Assembly: GCA_022225965.2 (NCBI GenBank)
Contig: JAKJXP020000116.1
Coordinates: forward strand, 24,547-88,546
Direction: 5' to 3'
DNA length: 64,000 bases
Source: Diatrype stigma
Lineage: Eukaryota > Ascomycota > Sordariomycetes > Xylariales > Diatrypaceae
The stretch's first letter is position 1. Every line of letters starts with the position of its first letter. Under the pieces are notes generated by a model, which worked only from the letters and a program-made list of their open reading frames with translations, had not been told where the DNA came from and did not search any database. Of the stretch, positions 50,003-61,608 are shown piece after piece. The translations under genes and the position numbers were made by a program.

Positions 50003-52030
50003 CTAGACAATGTAAACGGGTAGTCGGCTCCCCAGTAGCTCGCTCTTGGACATCTGCACGTCGTTCTTGTGGAAGTCGTGTAGCAGCAGCCAGCACAGCA
50101 TGCGGAAGACAAGGGCACACCAAATGGTGTTGAGGTTGACCAGCTTCTCGTCATCGATCCCGAGCCCCGTCTGCTGCCGCGAGACGAGCGTCTGCCTGTC
50201 GTCGTCATCGTCTTTATTGGGGCTTCCGGCGGCTGCCGGGTTCTCAGAGAAGGGAGCAGCGGCGGCGGCGGCGGCGGCAGCGCCGGTCATCGGCGTCGTG
50301 AAGCGGCGCTTAGGCGCCGTCTCGATCGCTTTGGGCCGGACCTGGTCAAAGTAGATGCCGATGAAGTCGCTCTGCTTGTCCTCCGGAGTCGCGTTGTTGA
50401 GGTCGTCGAAGGGCCGTTCGCTGCTCGCCTCATTCATGAGCTGCAGCACCGTCTCGAAGTGGGCGCGCAGGATCCCGACCACGAGGTACTCCAATTCCAT
50501 GTTCGTCAGGTAATCATCGACGCTGTCGAGCGACTTGTGGAGAGCATCAAGGGTGGCAACCGTGAATTCGGACTCCGCTTTACTCGACCTGCGCGCCCGG
50601 TTGATATTCTCGAGGCTCTTCTTGATCATCCTGATCTGGTCATTCACCAGAATACCCTCGAGGTCCTCTATCTTCTCGTTGTACGCCTCCAGCAGCTTCC
50701 ACATGGAGAAGGACTTCTTTTCCCAGTGGTAGGTGGTGGGGTTAGGGAGCATGCGGAAAGCAGAGCCGAACGCATGTAGGGTTCGGCCGAGCATTCCGAG
50801 AACCTCGAATGCCACTATGACATGACGTTAGTACTTGCAGACAGATAAGACGGGAATATTAAGGCGTGCTTGCCAGGGAATAGGTGGATTGTATCCTTGT
50901 CCTCTTCGAGGAAACAGTTGGCAGTGTTCGCGTTGCAACCTATAACTGTAAAAGTGTCGGCGATTTCCCTAGGATGCCCCAGCTGAAGAGCAGCTAAGTC
51001 CTCGGGCTGATCAAATGGGAACTTCAGGCGCTCTTCGTCATCCGCGCTCTTGCAAAAGATTGTGGGAACGACGCCGAAACAATATTGTTTTATCTCATCC
51101 TTTGGGATTACCCGGTTCTCCCTGAACAAAGTTCGCCCCGTCCTCTGAAAGGTGAAAACCAAGCCTAGGTCGCTGACGGGTGCTCCTGACAGCATGTAGC
51201 CGTTACCTTCGGCACGGTATCTTTCTGAATTCCTGCTGAACTCCTTCCAGTGCAAACCCAATACGGCGGCGAGCTCAATGATGTGGCATATCGTACTGGT
51301 AGCATATGGTTTTGTCATGCTCGATGGCACTGTAAGCCTTAATGTTAGTGGGATCTAAGCCAATAAGTGCTCCAAGGTGTGAAAGTGAGAGACCTTGTGC
51401 TAAGGGGCGACTAGAGAGGCAAATTTCAGACAGGGGCGGAAGATTAAGAGACAACTCACTTGTGTCCCAACTCTTGATGTTCTTCTGTACGGCAACAGCA
51501 AGGGTCCGCTCTCCAAACCTAGCGGGCGTCTCGGTTCCAGAGTAGTGATAATAGAAACTCGACTGCCATTCTGCGCTATCGTACTCCATCTTTTGTATAG
51601 CAGCAAGCAGCTCGACCCACGAGGCACGCTCGTTGTCGGCAGTGTGTATCAGCTCTTTCAAAGAGCGCTTTTCTCTCTGCTGCTTGTCATCCTTCGGGAG
51701 CAGGGTTCTTGTCTCTCTGTAGCTCTTCTCCGTCCCGTCGGCATACCATATCGGCTGTAGAGGAATCGGTCCCTTGTCGTTGTTGGGCGGGGCGAGGAAT
51801 ATGACGGGAGTTTCGAATTCGACCTCGAAGCGAAGATCGGAGAGCTTGAACTTCCTCCTCGTATACTTCCCCCACTCGCCCATAGTCTTCACACCACATC
51901 TCGCAAAGCCAGCTGCCGAGGAGGCGAAGTATGTCTGGAGTACTTGGAGTACAGTAGCGCTAAGGGCAATGAGGGAGATGATGAGAGCTACGATAGACAC
52001 GTAAACCTCACGGTCGTCATCACCGGCCAT
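50003..52030 (-). CDS. Modin-type fungal protein with a GC-AG intron
   Basis: Three exons (52030-51460, 51329-50874, 50814-50003) give 612 residues. It resembles ascomycete proteins annotated as modin: an N-terminal hydrophobic segment (VSIVALIISLIALSATVL), then EFETPVIFLAPP, TADNERASWVELLA, the spliced KSWDTMPSSM junction, TICHIIELAAVLGLHWKEF, GLVFTFQRTGRTLF, and the end MCWLLLH-like FRMLCWLLLHDF with SKSELLGSRLPVY. The first intron (130 bp) has donor GTGAGT. The second (59 bp, 50815-50873) begins GCAAGC instead of GT, has a TACTAAC branch and ends ATAG; only this GC-AG splice restores the family sequence LFPVAFEVLGMLG. A poly-Ala run and an Asp run in exon 3 are low-complexity insertions. 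Molecular function unknown; the name refers to Podospora modifier genes. Confidence 0.83.
50815..50873 (-). other. GC-AG intron of the modin gene
   Basis: Read on the minus strand it starts GCAAGC after CCTG, contains TACTAACG and ends CATAG. No GT donor nearby keeps the frame and the conserved junction. Confidence 0.75.
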
Positions 52031-53602
52031 GATGGGGGTTGTGAATACCCTAGAGATTGGCCCGGAATCGTCGATAGCTACCTAACAGCTCGGTTGCGAA
52101 TCGGACCCGGCATGTAGCCGTATTATGTATAGGTATTATATAGGCGATATCGACGAAAAGACTCGATCGTGGTGTGTCCCAATAAGCCTGTTCAATCAAC
52201 GATGGTGTGGTTTCACATAGTATGCACACATAAAAACGTAATTGTATTTCCTAACCCAGGCAGATCGAATACATTACTCCAGGAAATGGCACATGGTATG
52301 TTTCGTCGATGAGCAGCTTATAAGCAAGTACGGATGGATAGGAACACGACATATAACATCATGAATGGACATTTTTAAATAAGTATGACAGAGTGCCAGA
52401 CAGCGTGCTAGACAATGCGAGGCTGTGTTTGCTGGTCATAACAAGGTCGCTGCAGGCTGGGCGAGGAGCATCCGAGAGTAACGCTGTGTGACCAATCCGA
52501 TACTTGATAGCCACTGGGTGGCTTCGACGAGGGCCTGCAATGGTGGCTCGTGAGGTTCGTGAGGATCTGGAAAGGGTAACTGCTAGACTTCGTGCGCATG
52601 TACGTATGCACCGTACATACATACGTGCATACCTATGTGTGCCGTGCATACCTATGTGTGCTAGTAGATAGTAAGCAACAGAGGGCGCTCAAGGCGACTG
52701 GACGGCGGATTAGGCAGTGTTCGGTATCATCAAGATCCAAGATCCCTAGTGTAAGGCGCAGCGCTGGCAGTTGGTTGAGCCCGCTGTGATATACTCAACT
52801 CCTGTGATGTGATAGCAGGAGAATAAGGAAGAAATGGAGCTGAGTCTCGAGTCTCTACTTACCTACAGGTAGTTACAGGTAGTTTAGGTAGACTAGTGAG
52901 TTACGTAGTTCGGATTGTTCAGCGGCATGTGGAGCCAAATAAGGCTTTACCCGTTTCTGCCCGTCGGATTGACTCTACTTTAGCGCCAAACTAATCTAGT
53001 ATGGCGGGATGATTGACAGCACCTGCACAGGCTGCACTGGAGGCCCCGAGCAACAGGTGGGCGTAGCGGGCCGGAGGGGCATGGAAGTACTGTATGTATA
53101 GTACGTACATGATGCACTGCATTTCAGGGACTGCTGCATTTCGAGGCCATTTCTAACTGGAACCTACTCCATACACACGCACCTTGTAAGTTGACTCCGC
53201 CTCCAATGCTTTGCACAATATACGGGAGGTGTCGTAATGCGATGTGGCTGTGGAAGCATCCGCTTGAAGCTGAGGACTCCGTTCTGGCTCTGTCATCATG
53301 GTATGTATGTACCTTCGGGGTGACTTTGTCATCGTTTAATTGTCTTCGCCTCGTACATCGAACGAACATAAATGGAATGCTATCACCGGAGCCACGCGGG
53401 TCCTTCCGTTGCTCTGGAATTCTTCAGAGTCAGCTGTTTGTGATATCGACAATATTATGAGTCAACTGGAAATCAGGGTTTGTAGATGCATAATTTCCGT
53501 TGTTTCTTATTAGGAAGTCAACCAACACAGTGGCATAACATAACACACTTCGACGGTGATTCAAACCTAACCACAAGTAAACACAGCTGAACATGGGACG
53601 TC
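52031..53602. other. Intergenic with a short GTACATAC-type microsatellite
   Basis: No gene supported. 52595-52665 is rich in TGCATAC/TACATAC words in imperfect repetition, and 52855-52900 has repeated AGGTAGTT words. The modin promoter lies in the first part. Confidence 0.5.
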
Positions 53603-53610
53603 CACTGGAG

Positions 53611-54266
53611 TTATCTCAGAAACAGACGTATTTCCTGGACCTTCAATTGCTAGGGGCTGGTAGTGGCTTGTATGTGGCTAGTGGTGGCTAGTAGTGGCTA
53701 ATGGTGGCTAGTGTGGTGCGAATGGTCCAGGAAAGACGTCTGAGACGGCGATCCGAAAAAGGGCTGACCCTGGTGAACAAATGTATGGGAAACGAAAAGA
53801 TACCGCACTGTCACTCCCCTATAACTTCGCCAATACTTGTCCTATAAGAAATCCGAAAGTACGCCAAAGGTCGCAGCTCAATGGAGATCATTTTGATATA
53901 AAATATAAAGCTCTACGATATCGGATGGCCGTAATCCGACTTCAAAACGAACAAGGGTACCCTGGTGAACACTTTTGATCGTTCTGGACTCGGCTCGTAT
54001 TTTACCGCAATACGACGTATTAAAGATGCGAAAGTACTTAAAGATAGCCATGAGCTATAGCTAGCCCCGGACGTTATTGGATTTTTAATATTTAAAGTAT
54101 TGGTAAAGTTATAGGCATATAACGATATAGGGGGGTACTTGTTCACCTGGGCCCCTATAGGCGCCCGATCGCCGTCTCAGACCACTTTTCGGAATCTAGT
54201 GGCGCCAGCCACACCTACGCCCCCCAGCCCCCTACCCAAAAGAAAAGTGGTCTGTTTCTGAGATAA
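53611..54266. mobile_element. Second MITE family, 656 bp, with subterminal hairpins
   Basis: Perfect 17-bp terminal inverted repeats, TTATCTCAGAAACAGAC at 53611-53627 and the inverse at 54250-54266, are flanked by a perfect 8-bp duplication CACTGGAG (53603-53610 and 54267-54274). Each end folds further: AGACGTATTTCCTGGACC near 53624 is inverse to GGTCCAGGAAAGACGTCT near 53722, and CAGACCACTTTTC near 54178 is inverse to GAAAAGTGGTCTG near 54243. GTCTGAGACGGCGATC (about 53739) and its inverse (about 54167) form an inner pair, suggesting one element nested in another. The left loop has tandem GTGGCTAGTG words. No transposase. Confidence 0.85.
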
Positions 54267-54594
54267 CACTGGAGGTAAACTTCATGAACTTTACCTCATG
54301 AACGTTACCTCCAACTTGGGCCTCTGAACGTGTTGTGGGTCTGAACCCACAGTTAAGTAGGCGCCTAATGAATTCGTTGAAGCGCCCAAGCCTCGGCTCT
54401 CTCAGTGAGAATTGTCAATTAGTTACTGATTCTACTCAACTATCAGCATTGGTTGCTAGTTATATGATCGCACACCCTCACATTCGAGAAGCGATACATT
54501 TGATAGCAGATCCAAAACACCATCGAACAAGGAAGCAGCCTATTCTTAATTAAGCCAAGGACTGGTGGATTCACCACCCCCGGGGCTCAACAAG

Positions 54595-55578
54595 ATGCCA
54601 GTTACCGAGATCCTCCTACTGAGGCACGGCCACCGAATGGCCTGGACGCTGGACCCCAGTACCGGCACCTACACGTCCACGCACCCGTTCCCGACCGGCC
54701 TGCCGGCCGACCCGCCGCTAGCCGCGCACGGTGTCGACCAGGCCGAGGAGACGGGCGTCTACCTGAGCAAAGAGCTGTCCGGGCAAGCCGCTGCGGACCG
54801 CCTGCGCATCTACTCGAGCCTCTTCTACCGGTGCTTGGAAACGCTGCGGCCGACGGTGCGCCGGCTGCGGGAGGGGGAAGGAGGGGCTGCATCTGCGCCT
54901 GCGCCTGCGCCGGGCCTGACCGTGCGCGGCGAGCGGGGCATCGGCGAGTGGTTCGGCAAGGCGTGGTTCGAGCAGCCCGCGCCGGCCGAGCCGGCCCGCC
55001 TGCGGCGCGAGTTCTTCCCCTTCCTGGACGACCGGTACCGGTCCCTGCTCGTGCCGGACCGGCACGGCGAGCGCATCGCCGAGGTCCACGACCGGCTCGC
55101 CAAGGCGCTCTCCCTGCTCGTCGCCGACGTCGACCGCGAGTACGTGGGGCTGGGCCGCGGCGGCGAGCCCGTCACCCTGCTCCTCTGCGGCCATGCCGCG
55201 CAGATCATCTGCACGGGGCGGGTGCTCACCGGCCTGGTCCCGGACGACCTGGACGAGGATGATTTCCAGTGCTATACGTGCGGCATCAGCAGGTTCGTGA
55301 GGAGGGAAGGCGAGAGCAGTGGTGACAGGAACGGAAACGCGCCGCCAGACTCAGATTACCTTGAATGGAGAACGAATGGCGGCGTCGCTGGCGGATGGGA
55401 CTGTGTCCTCAATAGCGGGTGCGAGCATTTGAGCAATGGCGAGGAGCGAGGGTGGCATTTCCATGGCGATGAGAGCTTCGATTCGTACGGCGAAGCAGCC
55501 TCCCAGGGGCCCATTGTGGCTGACGGCAGCTTCACGTCGCCACCCAAGGATAGTCATCCAGGCCAAGTGAAATTATAG
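54595..55578 (+). CDS. Histidine phosphatase (phosphoglycerate mutase-like) protein
   Basis: A single exon of 327 residues. It starts at the ATG at 54595, just before the catalytic LLLRHGH motif (Arg10, His11); an in-frame upstream GTG is unlikely. The second catalytic His is in LLLCGHAAQ (His200). The stretch TLDPSTGTYTSTHPFPTG followed by IYSSLFYRCLET is typical of the fungal branch related to the tau55/TFC7 subunit of TFIIIC, but such proteins are also free-standing phosphatases of unknown substrate. The C-terminal 80 residues are acidic and variable. Strong GC bias in third codon positions, as in the hydrolase gene, and no introns. Confidence 0.85.
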   Translation: MPVTEILLLRHGHRMAWTLDPSTGTYTSTHPFPTGLPADPPLAAHGVDQAEETGVYLSKELSGQAAADRLRIYSSLFYRCLETLRPTVRRLREGEGGAASAPAPAPGLTVRGERGIGEWFGKAWFEQPAPAEPARLRREFFPFLDDRYRSLLVPDRHGERIAEVHDRLAKALSLLVADVDREYVGLGRGGEPVTLLLCGHAAQIICTGRVLTGLVPDDLDEDDFQCYTCGISRFVRREGESSGDRNGNAPPDSDYLEWRTNGGVAGGWDCVLNSGCEHLSNGEERGWHFHGDESFDSYGEAASQGPIVADGSFTSPPKDSHPGQVKL

Positions 55579-56713
55579 ACGCGTATGCAATAAGCCCCCA
55601 CATATATCATAACCCAGTTCGAGACACTTCGCTCTATGTCGGGGATACATATATCCTTGACATCACGGAACAAAGTCATCAGTCGCATTGGGCTCTAGCC
55701 AGCGTACATCTCAACGGCGTAGCCATCGAATCCTATATCATCCACAGGTGATCCTTCAATACAACCCCGTACTCATTTCCGAGTACGGTCTCGAGTACGA
55801 ACTTCCTCATTAATAAGCCGCGCAACGTCCTTGCTAGGGGTAAAAACATGATACTTATGCCAACAACAGGTCACGATGCCGAAGCTTTACCCTTCCGTAG
55901 ACACATTTGAGCACTCGGGTAACAGCAAGTACCTATAGACAATGTCACGTTTCGTGACTCAAAGCGTTATCTAACACAAAATGCCAAACCTGGCGGACAC
56001 TATTATCGCAAACACTGCCGGGTCTTGAATACCAAGCTGGATCGCGTCAACCTGTCCGTCGTAGGACTAGATGCAGTGATGACATGGATTATTGTGACTG
56101 TTGGTAGTCAAGCTACGAAGTAGGTGTTAAGTCTGTCTTATTGGAACCTCGACAGATCTTGCCGATGATGCATCATTACCTGATACTTGGTAATATACAT
56201 GTGTGCAGTATCTGACTATACAAAAAGTCAATCCGGAATTGGGCTTTTCGCCGAGTCTCGATTTCCGAATGGACGTAGATGAAAATTGTCTCCGTTACGT
56301 GCTCGGGGTTAGCATACAGTGACTACGTACAGCTTATAGGCTTCGCTTTCGGGATCCCTAAAACCCGAGGTTAAACTAAGGGCTCGCGGATTTAAGGTGG
56401 TAGCCGCTCGCTCGCTAGCTAGTCATACAGCACGGGAAGCTAGGCCTCGCCTCTTTGTGGGGTGCTATATCCGCTGTATACTTTGACAAAGGCAGGGGGG
56501 GGGCTTGGAATCGTAGCAGTGATGGGCTTAATCAAGAGGCTTCACTTGAAAGGGGCTAGTATAAGAACAGCTTGAACACCACGTATCATCAACACTAAAA
56601 TCAACATCGGTGTCGTCTCATCAGCAACATCATCACTCTCAGCTACATTATATGTATCTCAAGCTTAGATATCCCTGTATTCAGCTCTGCCATATCAATC
56701 CTCAGTTTTCACA
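55579..56713. other. Intergenic, promoter side of the aldo/keto reductase
   Basis: No gene supported. A run of G near 56490 and CA-rich sequence just upstream of the next ATG are the only features noted. Confidence 0.5.
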
Positions 56714-57839
56714 ATGGGATACACTATTCTCGGCAAGGAGGTAGGGCCCATCGGCTACGGCCTCATGGGCCTCACGTGGTTTAGCACTACCGAGAGCACC
56801 GAGGAAGAGAGGATCGCCGCCATGAAGACGGCGCTAGACCTCGGTGCCAACGCATGGAACGGCGGGGAGTTCTACGGCACGTCCCTGCAGGACAACTCCC
56901 TGACCCTGCTGAAGAAGTACTTCGACAAGTACCCCGAGGACGCGGCCAAGGTCAGCATCAACATCAAGGGTGGCATCCACTTCCCGCTCACGAACGACAA
57001 CGCGCCGGCCTACGTCCGCCAGAGCGTCGAGAACAGCGTCGCCCTGCTCGAAGGCCGGGCTAAGATCGACATGTTCGAGATGGCACGGCGGGTGAGCCAG
57101 GGCGACTACCTCGACTCGCTGCGCCTGCTCGACGGCCTCGCCAAGGAGGGCAAGATCGGGGGCGTGGCCCTCTCCGAGGTCAACGCCAACACGATCCGCC
57201 AGGCGGTCCAGATCACCAAGGTCGCCGCGGTCGAGGTCGAGATCTCCCTGTGGGTGACCGACGCGCTGAGGAATGGAGTGTGCCAGGCGTGTGCCGAGTT
57301 CGGGATTCCCATCTTCGCGTGAGTAGTTTATCACCAAGACCCACCCCCCCCCCCCCCCCCCCATCCAACCCAACCCCTTTCCAGCGCCTACATCCGGCTT
57401 ACCTCCTCCGCTAACATCATCGACCAGATACTCACCCCTAGCCCACGGCATCCTCACGGGGAAGATCAAGAGCTTCGAGGACATCCCCGAGGGGAGCTTC
57501 GGGAAATTCCGCCCGCGCAACCAGGCCGAGCACCTCGCGACGAACCTCAAGCTCGTCGAGAAGGTGGAGGAGTGGGCGGCCAAGAAGGGCTGCACGCCCG
57601 CCCAGTTCGCCATCAATTGGGTGGCCAGCCTGTCGAAGCGCCCGGGCATGCCCGTCATCATCCCCATCCCCGGCGCGGTGAGCCTGGAGCGGGTCCGGGA
57701 GAACAGCAGGGTGGTGGAGCTGACGGACGCGGATATGGACGAGGTCGACGCCTACCTCAAGACGTTCGTGCCTATCGGATATCACCTCACTGATCACTTG
57801 GTGACGCTCACCGACAAGAATACGTCTACCGAGATCTGA
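56714..57839 (+). CDS. Aldo/keto reductase, pyridoxal reductase-like
   Basis: Two exons (56714-57318 and 57428-57839) give 338 residues. The opening VGPIGYGLMGLTW and the segment ANAWNGGEFYGTS (catalytic Asp and Tyr of the AKR tetrad) followed by NIKGG (catalytic Lys) match the fungal pyridoxal/pyridoxine reductase group (AKR8). The usual catalytic His is not present, as expected in that group; here the segment reads MFEMARRVSQ. GKIGGVALSEVNANTIRQA and the cofactor region IPIPGAVSLERVRENS follow. It would reduce pyridoxal to pyridoxine with NADPH, or another aldehyde. The 109-bp intron (GTGAGT, phase 2) contains a 19-base C run at 57344-57362. The ATG is in a good context (CACAATGG). Confidence 0.9.
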
Positions 57840-58821
57840 AAGAAATGCTTTTGTTGAAGGGGTGGTTAAGCTTTTACATCCAGGGAAAGCATAAGTCAAC
57901 CTCGTGGCAACTGGTGTAGGATGATTAATGACCACTGTGGGTATTTTCATAAAAGATTAGATCCAATAGAACCAAAATTCGAGCCATTGTTCGCTTTGAT
58001 GAAAAGGACGTGCTACCGAGGAATGACCGGACGTCTCTCGGAAGCACTGAAGTTCTTATTTTGGACCCATACTTGCGCGTCCTTTCGTAGGAAAAGGGGC
58101 TCCGGGTTCTACATAATGATGAACTCCCCCATATCTGCATAACATTACTCATCAAAAGAGCCAGGCCTTCATCGTAAAGCGTATAACATCGTACGTTTTC
58201 TATAATATTGTCACGCAATTATCTCCAGCGAGTTAGCTTCTCATTCATGCGGCTTCAAGTACTTGACCCTAAAACAAATGATCACAGCGTTTCGCTGCAG
58301 CACTTGGGATAATCAAGTCAGCTGGATGGTTGCAATGAAGCTCGAGTAGCGATATGCAGTGCACCATACCTATTAGTTGTGTGTTCTCGAACCAGCTGGA
58401 GTTCATCATTAATCTAAAGATTGTTTTCTATCTTTTTCAATGTGGGCTGTATCATGGCTTGTAACAACTTCGGTCCTTAACGGAGTTCCGGGATTTTTCT
58501 AGTAGTACCACCGCGGTGTAGCGCTGCGTAACAATGTCTTACTTAAGTGTAGATTCCATCTGACACCATCCTGGGATCTGATTTGGATATGCATTGACTA
58601 TTGGGTGGAAGTTTCGCCATTCCGTCATCTTAACCACCCCCTCCCCCCTATTTCAAGCAAAGAATACCGAGTCCTTGCTTCTATTTCTTCCTTCCCCAAT
58701 CTATTTCCTATCTTATTCTATAAATCCCTTCCCAGTCTATCCTGATTTTTACACATTGACTGTTTTTAATCCGAGTGACGCTTGAGCCCCACGAGCTGAT
58801 CCCTCGCTCTCCACACTCAAC
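57840..58821. other. Intergenic between reductase and permease
   Basis: No gene supported; holds the reductase 3' UTR and the permease promoter. Pyrimidine-rich DNA precedes the permease start at 58640-58740. Confidence 0.5.
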
Positions 58822-61061
58822 ATGATAGCATCAGCACCACCACCTGACAATGAGTTCAAGCAGGTCAAGCAGGAATCTACCAACTCCTCCAAGAACACAG
58901 ATGTCGCCACCGGGACGGTCTCAGATGGTTCCTGGCCGATTGAGGAGGAAAGGGCGGTTACACGAAAGTGAGGTTCTAGTTATACGAAAGTCTTCACCTT
59001 GACTAACCGGACTACCTAGGATTGACTTCATCATTATGCCGATGTTGATGACGGTTTACTTCTCGTTTCAACTAGATCGTGCCAACATGTATATGAGCTT
59101 TCTCTCTAATATTTATGCTTCTATACACTAATAAAAGACAGTGGGTTCGCCATGACGGACAACTTCTTGGACGACGTGGGTATCACACAAGACTGGTTCA
59201 ACGTAGGCCAACAATTGTTAGCTGCTGGGCTCTCCATACTAGAGGTGATATTTCCATCTCCCTCTGTGTGTTCACCGTCAACTCTAACGATCACAGATCC
59301 CCAGCAATATGGTGCTGTATCGAATCGGGCCCCGGATTTGGATATCGTGCCAAATTATCGCATGGTACCTTCTACGTTTCTGCATTGAAACTACGCCTGA
59401 GCTTCTGGCTGATAGATATCAAGGGGACTCGCCGCGACGTTCCAAGCTTTTCAGAATGGCCTCAGCGCATACCTTGCCACGAGGCTAGTACTCGGGTACG
59501 AATTCGGCTGGGCTCTTCAGGGGCTTCGAGGTAATGCTAATCTGACCAGATTGTTGGAGGCTGGATTCCTGCCAGCGGGTTTATATACCCTTTCACAGTG
59601 GTACAAGAACGCGGAGCTGAGCAGACGGTTTGCAATCTTCTTTGCCGGTTACCTGTTTGGACAGGCGGTCAATGGTTTACTCGCATATGCCATGTTAGTA
59701 TCACATAACACCACGCTTGTGGCATCTTCCACTGGCTCATTGTTGTTCCTTCACTAGTCTACACATGCGCGGAATATGTAACCTTGCTGGCTGGCAATGG
59801 TTGTTTCTAGTAAGTGACACACAGTCTCTTCGTTACTATGACCGCAAGCACTCACACTTGTATAGATCGAAGGAACTTGGACGGTGCTGATCGGCGCAGT
59901 TTTCGCATGCCTATTTCCAGGGGAACCATCCCATCCTATTACCCTTACCGGGTTGCGCTACTTCACAGACCGAGAAATTTTCATCTTACAGCAACGCATA
60001 ATGCGAGAAGATTCACATAAGCGTGCTCTTACAAACAGCATCAGCCTGAAAGTCGTTTTCGACACCGTAGGTTCCCGACCTCTTGTCGTATAATGGAGAT
60101 GTTACTAACGCGTCAACCACCAATGTTAGCTGGCGAATACCAAGCTATGGCTGCACGTCTTAGCATCGCTATGTGGCGCCATAGTATCGTCGTCCTTTGC
60201 AGGATATGGGCCCACGATCGTGAATTCCTTCGGATACGACGCACTTGTTTCTAACGCGCTATTCTCAGTAGGAGACTGGGTTGGGCTGGTTTTGGTCCTA
60301 ATCGTTGGATATATCGCGTGAGTACTACGTAAAGACTAACATATAATGTGTGGAAACCCTAACAGATCACCATAGCGACCGTACTGGGAGACGTGGCGTT
60401 ATAATATTAGCTGGAACAGTGGTCATGCTGGCATTCGCTGTAGGTCTCACATCGCTTCCTTGCAGTATCCATGGACTAAGTCTTTTCAAAGATAGGGTTC
60501 AGGTGTCTCCCGGACAATGCGTCTGCGACCACCAAGTATGTGGTAATGACCATGGTCAGGGCAAACTACAACTGGTGGAGTCAGTATCGCCCCTAACATG
60601 TCAAGGAACAGCACGCTCATGAATATCAGACTCACTTAATGTATCATGGCTATCGATCAACTCACGGTCAGAAGAAGCGAGACCAATCAGGCTGGTATGT
60701 CCGCGCGTAGTTCACCAACGAAATGACTCGTCAGACGACTAACTCCATAACTACTTGGTATCGATAGGCCTTGTGTACAACGGCAATAAACATCTCGCTC
60801 ATTGCCGGAGCTCAGATATTCCGGTCAGATGACCGCCCCCTTTACCATCGTGGGTGGACAATCATTGTTGGGGTTCTATCCCTGGGTGCAGCAGGTGTGC
60901 TTCTACTCTTGCATTTATACCTCAACTCGAACCGCAGGATAACTAGACGACTGCGGACTGGTCATCGTCCAGATATACATGAGGAGGAACATGTAGAAAG
61001 AACAACGAGAATACCGACCGATCGATTTACAACCGCGCAGAAGGGATTATATAACATCTAG
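58822..61061 (+). CDS. MFS permease of the Dal5/allantoate type, about twelve exons
   Basis: Exons 58822-58967, 59020-59088, 59142-59244, 59297-59364, 59424-59495, 59550-59693, 59758-59809, 59866-60066, 60130-60317 and 60376 onward join in frame through introns of 52-64 bp. They give the family sequence in order: RKIDFIIMPMLMTVYF, FQLDRAN, TDNFLDDVGITQDWFNVGQQ, IPSNMVLYRIGPRIWI, GLAATFQAFQNGLSAYLATR, LLEAGFLPAGLYTLSQWYK, HMRGICNLAGWQWLFL, IEGTWTVLIGAVFACLFPGE, then DRTGRRG. The last exons are 60630-60694 (SLNVSWLSINSR) and 60768-61061 (QIFRSDDRPLYHRGWTII...). Members import organic anions or vitamins by proton symport. The join between about 60440 and 60630 (around spans 9-10) could not be resolved, so either an unusual exon lies there or the gene is damaged. 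Confidence 0.75.
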
Positions 61062-61608
61062 CGCGTTAGCCGATGATGGGGTTCAGGAAGCAGTAGCGAT
61101 GCAATGCCCCCTGGGTCAGTGCGATGAAAGGAAATAACTCTAGAAAACAGCGAGAAAGGGTTTCCAATTGGTGGTGACGACTACATATCGAGGTTGGCTT
61201 CAGCAAGATATTCTGACCGTCCATGTCAGAGGCAATGGTTGTGCTGCATTCCAACCTACCCACTATTACCGAATCTGTCCCTACTTACCTGGGACAGTAA
61301 GGTGGCTGGCTGTTGGTATAATTCACACCTATCACATCAACTAGCGACGGGGTTGCTGCATTATATATTAACTACTAGATAGCTGTGTTCATGACAAGGT
61401 TATTTATAGACACAGCAGTTCAACGTAAAGATAGGGGTATCATCAGGTTATGGAATGGAGCGAGGGATTCATGAGAAGAGAGCATGCCAAGTAGGCTGAG
61501 ACGACAATCCATCAACGAAATGACGTGTATGCCTTGCTTAATGCTATGTTGATCGAATTAAAAGGGAAAATAATGGAATATTCGTCGAGAAAGAGAAACG
61601 CACAATCA
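61062..61608. other. Convergent intergenic region
   Basis: Between the 3' ends of the permease (plus) and Gem1 (minus); probably both 3' UTRs. Confidence 0.5.

Noticed and set aside
54365..54553. Small plus-strand frame beginning MNSLKRPSLGSLSENCQL
   Set aside because: About 62 residues, adjoining the MITE and the phosphatase promoter, no known family; could be real but cannot be supported.
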